Assembly (NCBI RefSeq): GCF_009758015.1
Contig: NZ_WSEL01000009.1
Span: forward strand, 1,289,501-1,353,500
Source: Ramlibacter pinisoli
GTDB lineage: Bacteria > Pseudomonadota > Gammaproteobacteria > Burkholderiales > Burkholderiaceae_C
Direction of reading: 5' to 3'
DNA: 64,000 nucleotides
A program made the translations under genes and the position numbers. The notes beneath the pieces were generated by a model, which did not search any database, was not told the DNA's origin, and saw only the letters and a list, made by a program, of their open reading frames with translations. Below, piece after piece: positions 42,544 to 52,004 of this stretch; position 1 is the first letter of the stretch, and each line of letters begins with the position of its first letter.

Positions 42544-44640
42544 TCAGTAGTTCGCGCTCAGCGTCAGCCGCAGGCTGCGCGGCTCCACCGGGTGGAAGTG
42601 GCGGTCGGCCACGCCGGCCAGCGGCTCGCCGGCCAGCCGCGACACGTAGAAGTAGTCGATGTCGCTGGCCTTGCGGTCGAACAGGTTGAACACGTCCAGC
42701 GCCAGCTTCAGCTTCGGCGTGACGCGGTAGCCCACCCGCAGGTAGGCCAGCGTCGTCGAGGCCGACCGCTGGGAGTTGTCCTCGATCAGCGGCCGCGGGC
42801 CGAAGTAGCGCAGCTGGAACTGGCCGAACCAGGGCCCGTACTGTGTGACGGTGGCGCCCACCGAGGCCACCTTGCCCACCGCGCCCGGCACGTGGTTGCC
42901 GGCCGGATCGTCCTGCGTGAAGCGTGCCTTGGAGAACGCCAGGTCGGCATCGAGCAGCAGCCAGGAGGCGGCTTGCCAGTGCGTGTTCCACTCGATGCCC
43001 TGGCGCCGGCTGGCGCGGCTGGGCTCGGTGTCGCCGGCGTCGCCCGAGAACACCAGTTCGGAATCGAGCTCCAGCTGCCACAGCGCCAGCGAGCTCTGCA
43101 CGCCCGGGATGATCTCGGTGCGCACGCCCAGTTCGGCGCCCTTGGTGCGCACCAGCGGCGTCGACGGGTCGGTCGGCTGCAGTTCCCGCGGCGTCAGGTG
43201 CGTGACGGTGCCGCGCGCGTCGTTGCTGTGGAAGCCGCGCCCGGCGTTCAGGAAGTACTCGGTCTTCGCCCACGGCCCGAAGATGAGCGACAGCTTGGGC
43301 GACGTGAGGTCGGCGCTGCGCCGGCCGCTGTTCTGCGCGATCGAGCTGGTGACGTCGAAGTCGTAGTGGTCGGTGCGCAGGCCCAGCACGCCGCGCAGCC
43401 AGGGCAGCCACTGCGTGTCGTTCTGCGCCCAGACGCCGACGCTGGACTGGCGCACCCGGCTCTCCTGGATGGTGGCGGCCCGCACCTGCGCCTCGGTGCT
43501 GTACAGGCCCACCGGGTCGAGCCGGTCCTGGCGCAGCTGCACGCCCACGGTGGTGTTGCCGTCGCGGCCCAGGATGGGCGTCTCCCAGCGCCGGCTGGCG
43601 GCGCCGCCGGCCACCGTGCGCCGCTCGCTCTGCGCGAACTGGTCGCCGTTGATGCCGGTGGCGGCTGCGGGCACGTCGGCCGGGTTGTCCAGCAGGAAGG
43701 TGAAGTTGGAGAACAGGTCGAGCCGCGAGCGCACCAGGTAGGCGTTGGCCTTCCACTCGCCGCCGTGCACGCGGTGCGTGGCGTCCAACGACAGGCTGTA
43801 GCGTGCCGTGCGGCCGCCGTCCGTGGGGTCGACGGCGCCGAAGCGGTCGATCAGGCCGGCATCGACCGCGCGCTGCGGGATCTGGTCGGTCGCGTTCCAG
43901 CCGGCGTTGTAGGCCATGCCGGTGACCGACCAGCGGGTCGGCCCCTCGGCCAGGCTGTAGCGCAGCACCGCGTTCGTGCGGTGGAACTTCTCGGGGTTCT
44001 GCCAGGGGCCGTCGTTGTGGGCGGCCTCGAACGCGTACAGCAGGTTGCCGGTGGCCAGGCCGGTGCTGCCGGCGACCAGCCCGCGACCGTAGCCGCGCTG
44101 GCCGACGGTGAGCTGGGCCAGGCCCTGCGGCAGCGTGTCGAACAGCCGGATGTGGGCCGCGCCGGCCGAGGAGAAATCGCCCTCGTCGGCGTAGTAGGGC
44201 CCCTTGCGGTAGGCGATGCGGTCGACCAGTTCGGGGATCAGCCAGTTCAGGTCGCTGTAGCCCTGCCCGTGCGCGTGGCTGGGCATGTTGACCGGCATGC
44301 CATCCACGCTGGTCGCGAAGTCGGTGCCGTGGTCCAGGTTGAAGCCGCGCAGGAAGTACTGGTTGGCCTTGCCGTCGCCCGAGTGCTGCGTGACGATGAC
44401 GCCGGGCACGAACTCCAGCACCTCGGCCGGCCGCAGCGTGGGCCGGCTTTCCAGCAGGCGCGAGGTCACCACGCCCTGGCTGGCGGCGTCGGACGAGCCG
44501 ACGGCGTTGTCGTAGTTGCCCTGGATGGTCACGCCCGGCAGCGTGCCGGCGGACGGTGCCTGCACCTGGGCCTGGGCCGCGCCGGCCAGCGACAGGGCGA
44601 CGGCGGCGGCCAGCGGCGCGCGCCGCGGAAACGGGGGCAT
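42544..44640 (-). CDS. TonB-dependent outer-membrane receptor, probably nickel-related
   Basis: The 698-residue protein has a signal peptide (to AAQAQV), a plug domain (residues about 35-150 with VLEFVPGVIVTQHSGDG and QYFLRGFNLDHGTDFA), and a long beta-barrel ending in an aromatic SANY. The ligand is not shown by the receptor itself. It is divergent from nikR, so uptake of nickel or a nickel chelate is the likely role, as for other NikR-controlled receptors. The plug has the His-containing PSHAHGQGYSD loop, which may bind metal. Confidence 0.85.
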   Translation of the reverse strand: MPPFPRRAPLAAAVALSLAGAAQAQVQAPSAGTLPGVTIQGNYDNAVGSSDAASQGVVTSRLLESRPTLRPAEVLEFVPGVIVTQHSGDGKANQYFLRGFNLDHGTDFATSVDGMPVNMPSHAHGQGYSDLNWLIPELVDRIAYRKGPYYADEGDFSSAGAAHIRLFDTLPQGLAQLTVGQRGYGRGLVAGSTGLATGNLLYAFEAAHNDGPWQNPEKFHRTNAVLRYSLAEGPTRWSVTGMAYNAGWNATDQIPQRAVDAGLIDRFGAVDPTDGGRTARYSLSLDATHRVHGGEWKANAYLVRSRLDLFSNFTFLLDNPADVPAAATGINGDQFAQSERRTVAGGAASRRWETPILGRDGNTTVGVQLRQDRLDPVGLYSTEAQVRAATIQESRVRQSSVGVWAQNDTQWLPWLRGVLGLRTDHYDFDVTSSIAQNSGRRSADLTSPKLSLIFGPWAKTEYFLNAGRGFHSNDARGTVTHLTPRELQPTDPSTPLVRTKGAELGVRTEIIPGVQSSLALWQLELDSELVFSGDAGDTEPSRASRRQGIEWNTHWQAASWLLLDADLAFSKARFTQDDPAGNHVPGAVGKVASVGATVTQYGPWFGQFQLRYFGPRPLIEDNSQRSASTTLAYLRVGYRVTPKLKLALDVFNLFDRKASDIDYFYVSRLAGEPLAGVADRHFHPVEPRSLRLTLSANY

Positions 44641-44706
44641 CAGGGGACAACCTCTCTCGGGATGGACTGCTTCTGGTACGCGGTCCGCACAGGACCGGAT
44701 GCGGCA

Positions 44707-44734
44707 GTATGAAGAAATTGTAGGTCGTCACAAT
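44707..44734. promoter_or_regulatory. Candidate NikR operator
   Basis: GTATGA (44707-44712) is the exact half-site of the GTATGA-N16-TCATAC NikR consensus from E. coli. Fifteen bases later, TCACAA is a weak match to the second half. An overlapping inverted repeat, ATTGT (44717-44721) and ACAAT (44730-44734), is also present. It lies between the TonB receptor and nikR starts. Confidence 0.4.
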
Positions 44735-44772
44735 GACGCCGGCGTGTCAGCGCGACAGGGCACACTGCCCCG

Positions 44773-45180
44773 ATGCAACGACTGACCATCTCCGTCGAGG
44801 ACGACCTCGCCGCCGACTTCGAGACCCTGGTGCAGGCGCGCGGCTACGAGAACCGCTCCGAGGCCTTCCGCGACCTGCTGCGCCGCGAGCTGGGGCAGGC
44901 CATCGTCGAGGCGCAGCCCGACGCGCCCTGCGTTGCCACCCTCACCTACCTGTACGACCACCACGAGCGCACCACCGCCAACCGGCTGGCGGACATGCAG
45001 CACGACCACCACGACCTCACGGTGTCGACCATGCACGCGCACCTCGGCCACCACCTGTGCGTCGAGACCGCCATCCTGCGCGGGCCGGCCAGCCAGGTGC
45101 AGGCGTTCGCGCAGCAGGTGCTGGCCCAGCGCGGCGTGCGCCAGGGCAACCTGCACCTGGTGCCGCTGGACGACGCCTGA
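44773..45180 (+). CDS. nikR: Nickel-responsive regulator NikR
   Basis: The 135-residue protein has an N-terminal ribbon-helix-helix (RLTISVEDDLAADFETLVQA, then YENRSEAFRDLLR) and the C-terminal ACT-like nickel domain, with the ligand pattern in HHDLTVSTMHAHLGHHLCVE. NikR binds DNA when nickel is bound and represses nickel uptake. It is divergent from the TonB receptor, the most obvious local target; no NikABCDE transporter is in the window. Confidence 0.93.
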   Translation: MQRLTISVEDDLAADFETLVQARGYENRSEAFRDLLRRELGQAIVEAQPDAPCVATLTYLYDHHERTTANRLADMQHDHHDLTVSTMHAHLGHHLCVETAILRGPASQVQAFAQQVLAQRGVRQGNLHLVPLDDA

Positions 45181-45196
45181 AGCGCCCGATGGGCCG

Positions 45197-46231
45197 CTAG
45201 CCGGCGGCGGTGCGCGGCTGGAAGCGCACCGGCCGCGCCGCCCGCGCGCGCAGCTGGCCGCAGCCGCCCTCCACGTCCTGGCCGGCGGAATTGCGCAGCT
45301 TGGTCAGCACGCCGCGCCGGTGCAGGTGGCGGGCGATGGCGGCGGCCTTCTCCCACGTCGGCCGGCGGTACGGCAGGTCGGGGACGCTGTTGTAGGGAAT
45401 CATGTTCAGCACCGCATAGCGCCCGCGCAGCAGCCGCTCGATGCCGGCCAGCTCCTCGTCGCTGTCGTTCACGCCCTCCAGCAGGGTCCACTGCACCTGC
45501 ATCGGGTAGCCGGTGGCGCGCGCATAGCGGTCGCCTGCCTCCACCAGGTCGGCCGGCGCGATGCGCGGCGCGCGCGGCAGCAGCTCGGCGCGCAGGTCCT
45601 CGCGCGTGGTGTGCAGCGACAGCGCCAGCGCCGGCTTCACCGGCCCCTGCGGGAGGCGCTCGAACACCCGCTCGTCGCCGACGGTGGAGAACACCAGGCT
45701 CTTGTGGCCGATGCCGCCGGCGGTGCCGAGCAGCTCGATCGCGTCCATCACGTTGGCCAGGTTGTGGGCCGGCTCGCCCATGCCCATGAACACCACCTTG
45801 CGCACCGGCCGCAGCGCGCGGCCCAGCGCCACCTGCGCCACGATCTCCGCGCTGCCGATCTGCCGGATCAGGCCTTCCCGGCCCGTCATGCAGAACCGGC
45901 AGCCCACCGCGCAGCCGATCTGGCTCGACACGCACAGGCCGCCGCGCGGCAGCAGCACGCTCTCGCAGGCCTGGCCGTCGGCCAGCTTCACCAGCAGGCG
46001 GCTGGAGCCGTCGTCGGCGTCGTGGCGCGAGTCGAGCACGGCCAGCGCCGCCAGGTCGGCCGTGAGCCCGGGCAGGGCCTCGCGCAGGCGGCGCGGCAGG
46101 AAGTCGTCGAGGGCGCGCTTGCCGCTGTCCTGCGGCAGGGCGTTGGACCACAGGCGCAGGACGCGCTGCGCATGGGAGGGTTGGGCGCCCAGCGCGGCCA
46201 GGCGCTGGCGCACGTCGGAAAGCTGGTGCAC
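45197..46231 (-). CDS. RlmN/Cfr-family radical SAM enzyme
   Basis: The 344-residue protein has the radical-SAM cluster motif CAVGCRFCMTG in the context SSQIGC, the FMGMGEPAHNLANVMDAI segment, and the catalytic C-terminal cysteine in GQDVEGGCGQLRAR, so both catalytic Cys of the RlmN/Cfr mechanism look present. RlmN methylates A2503 of 23S rRNA and some tRNAs. It is shorter than standard RlmN proteins (about 370-380 residues), mainly at the N-terminus, so it may be a paralogue with its own RNA target. Confidence 0.83.
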   Translation of the reverse strand: MHQLSDVRQRLAALGAQPSHAQRVLRLWSNALPQDSGKRALDDFLPRRLREALPGLTADLAALAVLDSRHDADDGSSRLLVKLADGQACESVLLPRGGLCVSSQIGCAVGCRFCMTGREGLIRQIGSAEIVAQVALGRALRPVRKVVFMGMGEPAHNLANVMDAIELLGTAGGIGHKSLVFSTVGDERVFERLPQGPVKPALALSLHTTREDLRAELLPRAPRIAPADLVEAGDRYARATGYPMQVQWTLLEGVNDSDEELAGIERLLRGRYAVLNMIPYNSVPDLPYRRPTWEKAAAIARHLHRRGVLTKLRNSAGQDVEGGCGQLRARAARPVRFQPRTAAG

Positions 46232-46408
46232 GGGTCGAGCTTAGCGGACCGGCGTGTGCTCAGCTTCGGTCGGGCGCGCCGGGCGCGGCACAATCCGCGC
46301 TCTCCTGCAAAAGTCCATGCCCCGCACGCCCTTCCGCCACACCCCGACGCTCTCCCTCGCGTCCGGCAGCAGCCGGTCCGGCGCCCGGACCATGGGAATG
46401 CCGGGTTG

Positions 46409-46624
46409 ATGCAGGAGGCATTCGGCGACGCCGGCGCGGCGCGCGAGCGCATCGCGGGCATGCAGTCGCTGCTGCAGGCCCGGGCGCTGGCCTTCCGTCC
46501 GCCCCCGCCCGACCCCACCACCTGCTGCGGCCGCGGCTGCAACGGCTGCGTCTGGGAAGGCTGGTTCGCCGCCGTCGGCTGGTGGCTGGACGATGCGGGC
46601 GAGCTGCTCGCGCGCGTACCGTAG
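46409..46624 (+). CDS. Small Cys-rich 'oxidoreductase-like' protein
   Basis: The 71-residue product has the domain pattern PPPPDPTTCCGRGCNGCVWE, which is the short N-terminal motif of the so-called oxidoreductase-like family. Its CCxxGCxxC cysteines may bind metal. No full enzyme domain follows, so it is a free-standing version of the motif. ATG 46409 is chosen; the ribosome binding site is weak. It lies ten bases before the MFS gene. Confidence 0.65.
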   Translation: MQEAFGDAGAARERIAGMQSLLQARALAFRPPPPDPTTCCGRGCNGCVWEGWFAAVGWWLDDAGELLARVP

Positions 46625-46633
46625 AGTCCCCCC

Positions 46634-47854
46634 ATGACAGAACGACGAGCCGCTGCAAACGACGACAACGGCTGGGCACCCCTTGCCATCACCCTCGCGA
46701 TCCAGGCCATGGTGGCCATGGCGCTGCTGGCCATGCCCGCCATGGCACCCCGGGTCGCCGAGGCGGTGGGGGTCTCCGCGGCCTACATCGGCCTGTACGT
46801 GGCCGTGGCCTACCTCGGCGCCATCCTGGCCAGCCTGGCCTCGGGCGCGGCGGTGGCCCGCTACGGCAGTATCCGCACCAGCCAGGCCGGGCTGGTCGTG
46901 TGCGCGGCCGGCCTGGCCTTGTGCACGGTCCCGGTGCCGGCCGCCCTCATCGTCGGCGCGGTGCTGGTCGGCCTGGGCTACGGCCCGATCACGCCGGCCA
47001 GCTCGCACCTGCTGGCGCGCACCACGCCGGCCCACCGCATGTCGCTGGTGTTCTCGATCAAGCAGACCGGCGTGCCGCTGGGGGGCGCCCTGGCCGGCGC
47101 CATCGTGCCGACGCTGCAATTGCGGTTCGGCTGGCAGCTGGCGCTGCTGCTGGTCGGCGCCGCCTGCATCGCGTGCGCGCTGGTGGCGCAGTCGTTGCGC
47201 GCCGGCTTCGACGACGACCGCAACCCGGCGCGGCCGCTGGCCCTGGGCAACATCCTGGAGCCGGTGCGGCTGGTGCTGGGCGAGCCCATGCTGCGCATGC
47301 TGGCCTGGTGCTCGCTCGTGTTCTCGGTCGCGCAGCTGTCGCTCACCACCTACCTGGTGACCTTCCTCACCGACAGCCTCGCCTACGGCCTCGTCGCGGC
47401 GGGCGCGCTGCTGTCGATCTCGCAGCTCGGCGGCGTGCTGGGCCGGGTCTGGTGGGGCTGGGTCGCCGACCGCTGGACCGGGGCCCGCCCCACGCTGGCC
47501 TTCCTGGGCGGGCTGATGGCGGCATCGGCGCTGGCCACGGCCTTCCTGCCGGCCGGGGCCCCGCACCTGCTGGTGATGGCGATCCTGTTCGTGTTCGGCG
47601 CCTCGGCGATCGGCTGGAACGGCATCTACCTGGCCGAGGTGGCGCGCCAGTCACCGCCCGGCAAGGCCGGCATGGCGACCGGCGGCACCCTGGCCATCAC
47701 CTTCCTGGGCAACGTGCTCGGCCCGCCGCTGTTCGGCGGCCTGTCGGGCGCGTTCGGCGGCTACCGCGCCAGCTTCATCGCGCTGGCCGTTCCACTGGCG
47801 GTGTGCGCGGCGGCGCTGTGGCGCGGCCGGCGGGGCGGCGGCACGCCGGTTTAG
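46634..47854 (+). CDS. MFS transporter
   Basis: The 406-residue protein has twelve predicted membrane helices, with the ARYGSIRTSQAGL loop after helix 2 and WVADRWTGARPTL after helix 8. The substrate cannot be told; the helix 5 segment FSIKQTGVPLGGALAGA matches a common aromatic or organic-acid MFS branch. It ends at the first of the large palindromic repeat clusters, beyond which is the tph operon, so a link to aromatic uptake is possible but unproven. Confidence 0.83.
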   Translation: MTERRAAANDDNGWAPLAITLAIQAMVAMALLAMPAMAPRVAEAVGVSAAYIGLYVAVAYLGAILASLASGAAVARYGSIRTSQAGLVVCAAGLALCTVPVPAALIVGAVLVGLGYGPITPASSHLLARTTPAHRMSLVFSIKQTGVPLGGALAGAIVPTLQLRFGWQLALLLVGAACIACALVAQSLRAGFDDDRNPARPLALGNILEPVRLVLGEPMLRMLAWCSLVFSVAQLSLTTYLVTFLTDSLAYGLVAAGALLSISQLGGVLGRVWWGWVADRWTGARPTLAFLGGLMAASALATAFLPAGAPHLLVMAILFVFGASAIGWNGIYLAEVARQSPPGKAGMATGGTLAITFLGNVLGPPLFGGLSGAFGGYRASFIALAVPLAVCAAALWRGRRGGGTPV

Positions 47855-48329
47855 GTGACCGGGGTGGGTGCCAGGTTTCGAGCCCGGCATGCTCACTTTT
47901 CCCCGTCATTGCGGGCTTGACCCGCAATCCATCTCCCAATCGCGGTTCGGGTGCGGCCTCGTTCCGGGGATGGATGCCGGGTCGAGCCCGGCATGACGAG
48001 TCCAAGGTCAGGCCCGGCATGACGAGTCCAGGGGTGAGCCCGGCATGCCCCCTTCCTCGTCATTGCGGGCTTGACCCGCAATCCATCTCCCAATCGCGGT
48101 TCGGGTGGGCCTCGTTCCGGAGATGGATGCCGGGTCGAGCCCGGCATGACGAGACTAGGGTCAGGCCCGGCGTGGCGAATCCAGGGGTGAGCCCGGCATG
48201 CCCCCTCGCCGTCATTGCGGGACCCGCAATCCAACTCCCAAGCGCGGTTCAGGGATGGCCTCGTTCCGGAGATGGATGCCGGGTCGAGCCCGGCATGACG
48301 AGACCAGGGTAGGCGCCGTCCCGGCTGCC
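47855..48329. repeat. Intergenic repeat cluster 1, three tandem units
   Basis: This gene-free gap holds three head-to-tail units starting at 47905, 48059 and 48211 (period about 153). Each unit has a first palindrome, ATTGCGGG-N5-CCCGCAAT, then CCATCTCC, a variable centre with the CGGTTC and CTCGTTCCGG segments, GGAGATGG, and a second palindrome, ATGCCGGG-N5-CCCGGCAT. Extra half-palindromes (AGGCCCGGCATG, GAGCCCGGCATG) lie between. Unit 3 has lost the loop of its first palindrome. The family recurs at 53897, 55004 and 62592. Confidence 0.85.
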
Positions 48330-49331
48330 TCAGGGCGTTGCCGGCCCATCGACGAACACATCGCTGAAGAAGTGGTGCGGGTCCAGCCCCTTGTCGTTCA
48401 CACAGGCCTTCTTCACCGCCGCCACCATGGCCGGCGAGCCGCAGCAGTACACCTCGTGGCCGGCCAGCGGCGGGCACTCGCGCCGCACCGCCTCGTCGAC
48501 CCGGCCGTGGAAGCCCTGCAGCGACTGCGCCGCCGCGGCGTCTTCCAGCGCCGGCAGGAAGCGGAAGCGCGGCAGCACCTTGCGCCAGCGCTCGACGGCC
48601 GGCAGCAGGTACAGGCCGCCGGCGTCGCGGCCGCCCCAGACCAGCGTCACCTCGCGGTCGATGCGGCGCCTGGCCAGGTCGTCCAGCAGCGACTTCACCG
48701 GCGCGAAACCGGTGCCGCCCACCACGCACAGCATCGGCGCGGCCGAGGCCTCGCGCAGTTCGAAGGTGCCGTAGGGCAGCTCGACGTCCAGCGTGTCGCC
48801 CGGCTGCAGCAGCACCACCTGCTGCGAGAAGCGGCCGCCCGGCACGTGGCGCACGTGCAGCTGCAGCGTGTCGCTCTCGTGCGGCGGGTTCGCCATCGAA
48901 TACGAGCGGCGGGTGCCGTCGGGCAACTGCACCTGCAGGTACTGCCCGGCCTTGAATCGGGCGCGCTTGCCGGCCGGCAGCCGCAGCTGCAGCAGGCTGA
49001 CGTCGGGCGCCACCAGCGTGTTGCGGAACACCTTGGCGGTGAAGGTCTTGCGCGCCGTCGGATCGATGCGCTGCCAGGCCTCGGGCACGATCTCGAGGTC
49101 GCTGCACGGCGTGCACTGGCAGAACAGCTGCTGGCCGGGCGGGGTAGCGTCGTTGGGCGGCGGCCCCGCCACCTCGCCGCGGGTGACGGTGCCGGCGCAG
49201 TTGCCGCACACGCCCTTGCGGCAGGAATAGGGCATCTCGATGCCGGCGCCCAGCGCGGCGTCGAGGATGGTCTGGCCGGGCGCGCAGGCGAACTGCACGT
49301 CGCTGCCGGCGATGCGGATCTGGTGTCCCAT
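48330..49331 (-). CDS. tphA1: Terephthalate 1,2-dioxygenase reductase
   Basis: The 333-residue protein joins a plant-type [2Fe-2S] ferredoxin domain ([17 protein letters not shown], then LFCQC) to a reductase with the FAD motif RRSYSMAN and the NAD site [14 protein letters not shown]. It carries electrons from NAD(P)H to the Rieske oxygenase. Position after tphB and size match TphA1 of Comamonas (about 336 residues). ATG 49331 is chosen because GGGGAG is well placed; a GTG at 49343 overlapping the tphB stop is possible. Confidence 0.9.
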   Translation of the reverse strand: MGHQIRIAGSDVQFACAPGQTILDAALGAGIEMPYSCRKGVCGNCAGTVTRGEVAGPPPNDATPPGQQLFCQCTPCSDLEIVPEAWQRIDPTARKTFTAKVFRNTLVAPDVSLLQLRLPAGKRARFKAGQYLQVQLPDGTRRSYSMANPPHESDTLQLHVRHVPGGRFSQQVVLLQPGDTLDVELPYGTFELREASAAPMLCVVGGTGFAPVKSLLDDLARRRIDREVTLVWGGRDAGGLYLLPAVERWRKVLPRFRFLPALEDAAAAQSLQGFHGRVDEAVRRECPPLAGHEVYCCGSPAMVAAVKKACVNDKGLDPHHFFSDVFVDGPATP

Positions 49332-49339
49332 GGTGGCTG

Positions 49340-50284
49340 TCACTCCCCGGCCAGGCCGGCCAGCAGGCGCAGGCTGCGCAGCAGGGCGTCGGGCCGCGCG
49401 GTACCGGTGCCGGCGATGTCCATCGCGCTGCCGTGCCCCGTGGAGCCCAGCACCACGTCGGCGCCGATCGACAGCGCACTGGCGCCCTGCGGCGCCAGCA
49501 GCTTGACCGGGATGTGCCCCTGGTCGTGCAGCATCGCCACGTACAGGTCGTGGGCGCGGCCGGCCAGCAGCACGTCGGCGCCCTGCGGTCCGGTGACGTC
49601 CAGCCCGGCCGCGCGCAGGCGGTCGGCCGCCGGCAGCACCAGTTGCTGGTCCTCGGGACCGAACAGGGTGCCTTCCGACGCATGCGGGTTGATGCCGAAC
49701 AGCGCCACCCGCGGCGCCTGCAGGCCCAGAAGGCGGCAGGCCCGCACGCCGGCCAGCGTCGCCGCCTCCACCAGCTCGGGCGTGATGCGCGCCAGCGCGG
49801 TGGCCACGCTCTCGTGCAGGGTGACGTGCACGATGCGCAGCCCGCCGCCCACCAGCAGCAGGAACACGCTGCCTTCGGGCTGGCCGCACACGCGCGCCAC
49901 CAGCGACGGGTAGCCGCTGAACGGGATGCCGGCCAGTGCGATCGCGGTCTCGTGGTGCGGGCCCGCGACGACGGCGTCGAACTCGCCGGCGCGGCAGGCC
50001 TGGATGGCGGCGGTGGCGGAGGCGACCGCGCTGACGCCGGCCTGCGCGTTCACCTCGCCGAAACGGGCGGCGGACGGATCGATGGCGCCGGCGGGCCGCA
50101 CGTCCAGCCGCGCCAGCAGCGCCTGCAGGCCGGTGACGGCGGCGGCGCGCGCGAGCACCTCGGGCGGGCCGAACACGGCGGCGCGCACCCGGGGGTCGTC
50201 CCCCAGCGCGGCCAAGGCCCGCAACACGATCTCCGGCCCGATGCCGTTGGGGTCGCCCAGCGTGATGGCGATGCGGCGGGTCAT
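49340..50284 (-). CDS. tphB: 1,2-dihydroxy-3,5-cyclohexadiene-1,4-dicarboxylate dehydrogenase
   Basis: The 314-residue protein is a PdxA-family dehydrogenase ([16 protein letters not shown], metal His in [12 protein letters not shown] and [11 protein letters not shown]). Within the tph cluster it should oxidise and decarboxylate the cis-diol from terephthalate to protocatechuate. The length matches TphB of Comamonas. Context, rather than a specific motif, separates it from vitamin-B6 PdxA. It starts 13 bases after tphA3. Confidence 0.9.
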   Translation of the reverse strand: MTRRIAITLGDPNGIGPEIVLRALAALGDDPRVRAAVFGPPEVLARAAAVTGLQALLARLDVRPAGAIDPSAARFGEVNAQAGVSAVASATAAIQACRAGEFDAVVAGPHHETAIALAGIPFSGYPSLVARVCGQPEGSVFLLLVGGGLRIVHVTLHESVATALARITPELVEAATLAGVRACRLLGLQAPRVALFGINPHASEGTLFGPEDQQLVLPAADRLRAAGLDVTGPQGADVLLAGRAHDLYVAMLHDQGHIPVKLLAPQGASALSIGADVVLGSTGHGSAMDIAGTGTARPDALLRSLRLLAGLAGE

Positions 50285-50297
50285 CGTCGATCCGTCC

Positions 50298-50762
50298 TCA
50301 CAGCGGCAGCGCGAGCAGCGTGTCGGTCACGGTGCTGTCGCACACCGCCACGCGCTCGGCCAGCAGGAGCTGGTCGCCGGCCAGCACGAAGCGGTCGCGG
50401 TATTCGCCGCTGGCGAACACCATGGTCTCGCCGGTGGCCATGATGCGCGCCACCAGGAACGGCGTGGTCGCGACGGCCCCGCCGGCATCGGCCGACGCCA
50501 CCACCGGGATGCCCAGCAGGTGGCGGTAGCGTTGCCGCTCGTAGATGTTGGCCTCGCGCAGCGCGGCGATGCGGTCTTCCAGCATGGCGCGCGAATCGGC
50601 GTAGACGATGCCCGCCGGCAGCCCCTCGCGTTCGTTCTCCACGTTGGTGATCCGGTACAGGCAGCGCTCGGCGAAGAAGGACGGCCAGCGCTCCAGCTCG
50701 TCGTTGTCGATGGCCTGGGCGTAGGCCGCGTTGAAGGCGCACAGGCGCAGCAGGTCGATCAT
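50298..50762 (-). CDS. tphA3: Terephthalate 1,2-dioxygenase small subunit
   Basis: The 154-residue protein has the cone-shaped NTF2-like fold of ring-hydroxylating dioxygenase beta subunits: [21 protein letters not shown] near the start, and [12 protein letters not shown] near the end. It packs with TphA2 to form the oxygenase. Its ATG overlaps the stop of tphA2 as ATGA, so the two are coupled. Length equals that known for TphA3. Confidence 0.92.
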   Translation of the reverse strand: MIDLLRLCAFNAAYAQAIDNDELERWPSFFAERCLYRITNVENEREGLPAGIVYADSRAMLEDRIAALREANIYERQRYRHLLGIPVVASADAGGAVATTPFLVARIMATGETMVFASGEYRDRFVLAGDQLLLAERVAVCDSTVTDTLLALPL

Positions 50763-52003
50763 GCCGTGCCCCCATCGATGCCCATGTGGGCGCGGTAGGC
50801 CTTCCAGAAGCCGCGCACCGAGGTCTCGGTGGCCCGGCCCTCGCTGGACTCCGTGCCGTCGCCGCCCATCTCGACGATGGCCTCCAGCTCCTGGGCGCCG
50901 GCGATGCCGCGCTGCACGAAGCCGCCGACGGCCCCGTCCTCCATCGAGATGAAGCCGGCCGGCCCCACCAGGTTCAACTGTTTCAGCCGCATGCCGCGCT
51001 GCTCGGGGGTGTCGTCGGCGTAGCCGAGGTAGGTCCAGTTCAGCTCGGTCCGGTCCTGGCCGGTGGGCAGCACCTGCCGCACGGCCAGGCAATTCTGGAT
51101 CTGCTGCAGCACGAAGCCGGGGAACACCGACAGGATCTGCAGCGTGATGCCGTCGTCGTACTCGGTGAAGCCGGCCAGCACCGTGGGGTCCTTCAGGCGG
51201 TAGCGGTCGTGGTCGGAGCGCAGGCCCTGCTCCTTGTACGAGGCGTCGGCCGCGGCCGGGTCGATCATCGAGAAGCTCACGTGGTGGCCGCCGCTCTCGT
51301 CGACGATGACCCCGCCCTTCTGCGACAGCCGGTTCAGCTCGAAGGTGGTGAAGAACAGGTGCAGCAGGCTGGCGTGGTAGCTGTCCCGGACGTTCTCCAC
51401 ATACAGCTTCCAGTTGTTCGGCAGGGCCTGGGTGAAGCGGCCGATGACCTGCACCGGCTTGTGCAGCACGCGCTCGATGCGGGCGCAGATCTCCTCGCCC
51501 AGGTATTCCTCGATCGGCGGCACGTCCTCGCTGAAACTGCCGAACACCAGCCCGCAGAAGACCGCCACGCGCAGCTTGCGCGGCCCGTGCTCCTCCTTGC
51601 AGAACGAGGCCGGCATGCCGCCCTGCCCCTTGACGCCCTTCTCGAAGGCGACGCCGACCAGGTCGCCCTGGCGGTTGTAGCTCCAGGCGTGGTAAACGCA
51701 CTGGAAGTCCTTCACCGTGCCGGACTTCTCCAGCGCGAGCAGCGCGCCGCGGTGGGCGCAGCGGTTCTCGAAGGCGTAGATCTCGCCGTCGTCGTCCTTG
51801 ACCACGATGACCGGCGTCTCGCCCACGGCGGTGGTGCGGTAGCTGCCGCCTTCGGGCAGGTCGACGTCCAGGCACAGGTAGTTCCAGGTCGCGCCGCGGA
51901 ACACGCGCTCCTGCTCCACGCGCGCCATGGCGGCGTCGGTGTAGACGGCGTACGGCACGCGGGTGAGCCCCGCGCCGTGCCACTGGATGACTTGTTCGCT
52001 CAT
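50759..52003 (-). CDS. tphA2: Terephthalate 1,2-dioxygenase large subunit
   Basis: The 414-residue protein has the Rieske motif [14 protein letters not shown] and FQCVYHAW for the [2Fe-2S] cluster, and [12 protein letters not shown] for the mononuclear iron. Long stretches, including [20 protein letters not shown] and [15 protein letters not shown], agree with what I remember of Comamonas TphA2, so the substrate assignment is strong. It makes the 1,2-diol of terephthalate. It lies directly after tphC and before tphA3. Confidence 0.94.
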   Translation of the reverse strand: MSEQVIQWHGAGLTRVPYAVYTDAAMARVEQERVFRGATWNYLCLDVDLPEGGSYRTTAVGETPVIVVKDDDGEIYAFENRCAHRGALLALEKSGTVKDFQCVYHAWSYNRQGDLVGVAFEKGVKGQGGMPASFCKEEHGPRKLRVAVFCGLVFGSFSEDVPPIEEYLGEEICARIERVLHKPVQVIGRFTQALPNNWKLYVENVRDSYHASLLHLFFTTFELNRLSQKGGVIVDESGGHHVSFSMIDPAAADASYKEQGLRSDHDRYRLKDPTVLAGFTEYDDGITLQILSVFPGFVLQQIQNCLAVRQVLPTGQDRTELNWTYLGYADDTPEQRGMRLKQLNLVGPAGFISMEDGAVGGFVQRGIAGAQELEAIVEMGGDGTESSEGRATETSVRGFWKAYRAHMGIDGGTA

Positions 52004-52004
52004 G

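Noticed and set aside
47905..48310. Possible CRISPR array
   Set aside because: Only three units with a period of about 153 bases. The conserved part is far longer than a CRISPR repeat and contains two palindromes, there are no unique spacers, and no cas gene is near.
47900..48310. Coding frames through the repeats with recurring PGRARHD-like peptides
   Set aside because: These peptides are translations of the palindromic repeat arms and recur at every repeat cluster.
49340..50284. Vitamin B6 pdxA gene
   Set aside because: The motifs are those of the PdxA family, but its place between tphA3 and tphA1 and its length fit TphB; a housekeeping PdxA would not be expected inside this operon.
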